Below the pieces are notes generated by a model, which saw only the letters and a list, made by a program, of their open reading frames with translations, made no database searches and was not told the DNA's origin. The translations under genes and the position numbers were made by a program. This document shows, one piece after another, positions 62,699 through 64,000 of a DNA stretch of 64,000 nt (position 1 is its first letter; every line of letters begins with the position of its first letter). This DNA is from Sphingobacterium sp. PCS056 (GTDB lineage Bacteria > Bacteroidota > Bacteroidia > Sphingobacteriales > Sphingobacteriaceae). Location of the stretch: positions 3,410,001-3,474,000 of the forward strand of contig NZ_CP096883.1 in assembly GCF_023273895.1 (NCBI RefSeq), read 5' to 3'.

Positions 62699-63718
62699 TT
62701 ACCCACTAACATCCACCAACTTCATAATCTTTCCATCATCAGAAAACTCAAATATTGACTTGCCTTTTAGCTTTAGTTCTTGCCCTTTCTTTAGACCATT
62801 TGGAAGATCTTTGGCTAATTTAGCTTCGTAGTCGATTGTGATTTCAGAGATATTGTTGCGGTGTAGGATGGAGGTGATAATCTGCTTGCGAGTCGCAAAT
62901 AAATCTAACACCGACACAGCCTGTTCTAGAAAGGCATCTTTGCCTTTTAACGACATCGTTGTATTACCATCATGGATATTCTCAAACACAACATCCTCAG
63001 CTATATTCTTGCACATATCTTTAGGTTTAAAAGCATTGTATGCATTGATGTAATGGACTATAATAGAAGTTTGAGGGTGAGACTTCCAATAATAGATTAT
63101 ACCATTAATAGTTTGCTTAGTTAAAATGCTTTTGGTAGATAGTATTTTGATGCATTTTTCTAGATCACTGATAAAAAATGTAAACTGTGCTTCTGATTTG
63201 AGCTTTTTCCAAATATCAATTGAGGACGTTGGTAAATCGAGGATACTTTCATCGATCCATTTTTTTAGAAGATCAAGTAAATTTTTATTGGTTTTTCTGA
63301 ATGCTCCCTTTTCATTTTTCTTCTTTGTCCATATAATTCGTGTGCCTTTTCCGTTGCTGTCGTAGATAATATGGCTAAAACCTTTGTCTTCGTCGGTATT
63401 TATTTCCTGGCTGTGGAAGAGCTGGATATTGCCTTTCGGGCAATTATTCGAGAATAAATCAGAGAAATAACAATTTAGTAAATAGGGGAGCAGGTCAACC
63501 TGATCAGACTTGAACTTATTTTTATCGTTTGGATTAGCGATGTAGCTAAAGACGTAATTGTTGGCTTTTCCCAGTAGAAACGATAATTCCTCATCATCCA
63601 TTCCTATTTGTCCTATTAGATCAATGACTTTGCATATAATATGATAATCCATATGAGACATAGTCACTACTGGACCGTCCTTCTTTCGTACCGATTCTCT
63701 TTTTACTATTTCAATCAA
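62699..63718 (-). CDS. Protein with C-terminal SnoaL-like domain
   Basis: A 339-aa protein. Residues about 215-339 look like an NTF2/SnoaL-like cone: VHYINAYNAFKPKDMCKNIAEDVVFENI, a middle helix LDLFATRKQ, and LKGKSIFEFSDDGKIMKLVDVSG. The N-terminal 200 residues (HMDYHIICKVIDLIGQIGMDDEELSFLLGKANNYVFSYI) begin with an HTH-like helical segment. It could be a regulator or phage-defence accessory. No operon partner is certain. Confidence 0.5.
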   Translation of the reverse strand: MIEIVKRESVRKKDGPVVTMSHMDYHIICKVIDLIGQIGMDDEELSFLLGKANNYVFSYIANPNDKNKFKSDQVDLLPYLLNCYFSDLFSNNCPKGNIQLFHSQEINTDEDKGFSHIIYDSNGKGTRIIWTKKKNEKGAFRKTNKNLLDLLKKWIDESILDLPTSSIDIWKKLKSEAQFTFFISDLEKCIKILSTKSILTKQTINGIIYYWKSHPQTSIIVHYINAYNAFKPKDMCKNIAEDVVFENIHDGNTTMSLKGKDAFLEQAVSVLDLFATRKQIITSILHRNNISEITIDYEAKLAKDLPNGLKKGQELKLKGKSIFEFSDDGKIMKLVDVSG

Positions 63719-63841
63719 TTTAGGCTACCTTTTAAATTATTAATAAATACAAATCATAACCTCAGTCTGAATGGTGAGCTTATAAATTATAATTCGAATT
63801 TACTAAAATAAATTGATAGCTAAATACGACCGTTACCGTTA

Positions 63842-64000
63842 CTATTTATTGTTTACGACAAACTTTTTCCAAACATCTTTTACAACTTGTTTTTCTTTTT
63901 CTGTTTGAAGATTAAGATGTTTATATAAACATTCTATTGTAGCTAGTGATTCGGGCTGTCTATCTTGTATTGCAATTATTACTCGTTTTGCAAATTGTGG
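63842..64000 (-). CDS. C-terminal part of a gene running off the right edge
   Basis: The frame is open from the window end to a TAG at 63842-63844. It gives 52 residues, PQFAKRVIIAIQDRQPESLATIECLYKHLNLQ ... VWKKFVVNNK, all helix-forming. The start lies outside the window. No family recognised. Confidence 0.5.
   Translation of the reverse strand, partial: PQFAKRVIIAIQDRQPESLATIECLYKHLNLQTEKEKQVVKDVWKKFVVNNK

Noticed and set aside
1..64000. CRISPR array, tRNA, rRNA or complete insertion sequence
   Set aside because: No regularly spaced repeats with spacers, no cloverleaf or rRNA motif, and no transposase with terminal inverted repeats were found by eye.

Overview
The window looks like an accessory (variable) region from a Bacteroidota genome, most likely Sphingobacteriales. 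The evidence is AT-rich intergenic DNA, mostly weak ribosome binding sites, promoter boxes of the Bacteroidota TAnnTTTG type, a lipobox-type lipoprotein, a TlpA-like thioredoxin protein, a TonB-like C-terminal domain, and a C39 peptidase exporter paired with a GG-leader protein. I saw no rRNA, tRNA or CRISPR array.

Layout. (1) 1-17.3 kb is a repeat-rich stretch. Rpn-type PD-(D/E)XK nuclease genes, a strong terminator hairpin and decayed copies of a YbjQ-like (UPF0145) zinc-ribbon gene recur as a module here and again near 40-42 kb and 53.5 kb. Four paralogous secreted NTF2-like genes (one broken) share an almost identical promoter and leader. Between them lies a minus-strand set of small, AT-rich orphan genes, several of which resemble polymorphic-toxin immunity families: SUKH, DUF3859, DUF2310, a DUF5519 luciferase-like domain and a DUF2711-like protein. 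No toxin gene is visible. (2) 17.3-18.0 kb is a relic of a DNA-repair cassette. (3) 18.3-25.3 kb is a divergent secretion locus: HlyD-type adaptor and C39-peptidase ABC exporter on one side; IspD/TarI-like cytidylyltransferase, a GT25-like/LicD fusion, a GG-leader zincin and a small secreted protein on the other. (4) 25.6-29.9 kb holds a TlpA-like protein and two hypotheticals. (5) 30.3-38.4 kb is a higher-GC mutagenesis/repair cassette: DinB-type polymerase, a DnaE-type polymerase overlapping it, a 157-aa conserved protein and an SRAP/YedK AP-site protein. It is interrupted by a GNAT gene and by a DUF1016 nuclease gene flanked by a 146-bp direct repeat. (6) 42.8-63.7 kb is a dense defence-island-like stretch: a Gabija-like pair (gajA frameshifted), a cluster with two dGTPase-like HD proteins, a polyA-polymerase-head nucleotidyltransferase and a possible DarT-like protein, a papain-like protease divergent from a gasdermin-like protein, a caspase/alpha-beta-hydrolase pair, an HTH-ImmA pair with palindromic operators, a GAPS4-like pair and an Mrr-like nuclease.

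How the parts may work together. The strongest candidate for something undescribed is 18.3-25.3 kb. The GG leader makes the zincin a likely C39 substrate. The IspD-like plus LicD-like pair resembles the CDP-ribitol synthase/ribitol-phosphate transferase logic known for ISPD and FKTN/FKRP, so a phospho-sugar or phospho-alditol modification of the exported protein is a testable inference. Second candidates are the gasdermin-like/papain-like pair and the double-dGTPase cluster. All functional statements rest on motifs read by eye; no database search was possible.
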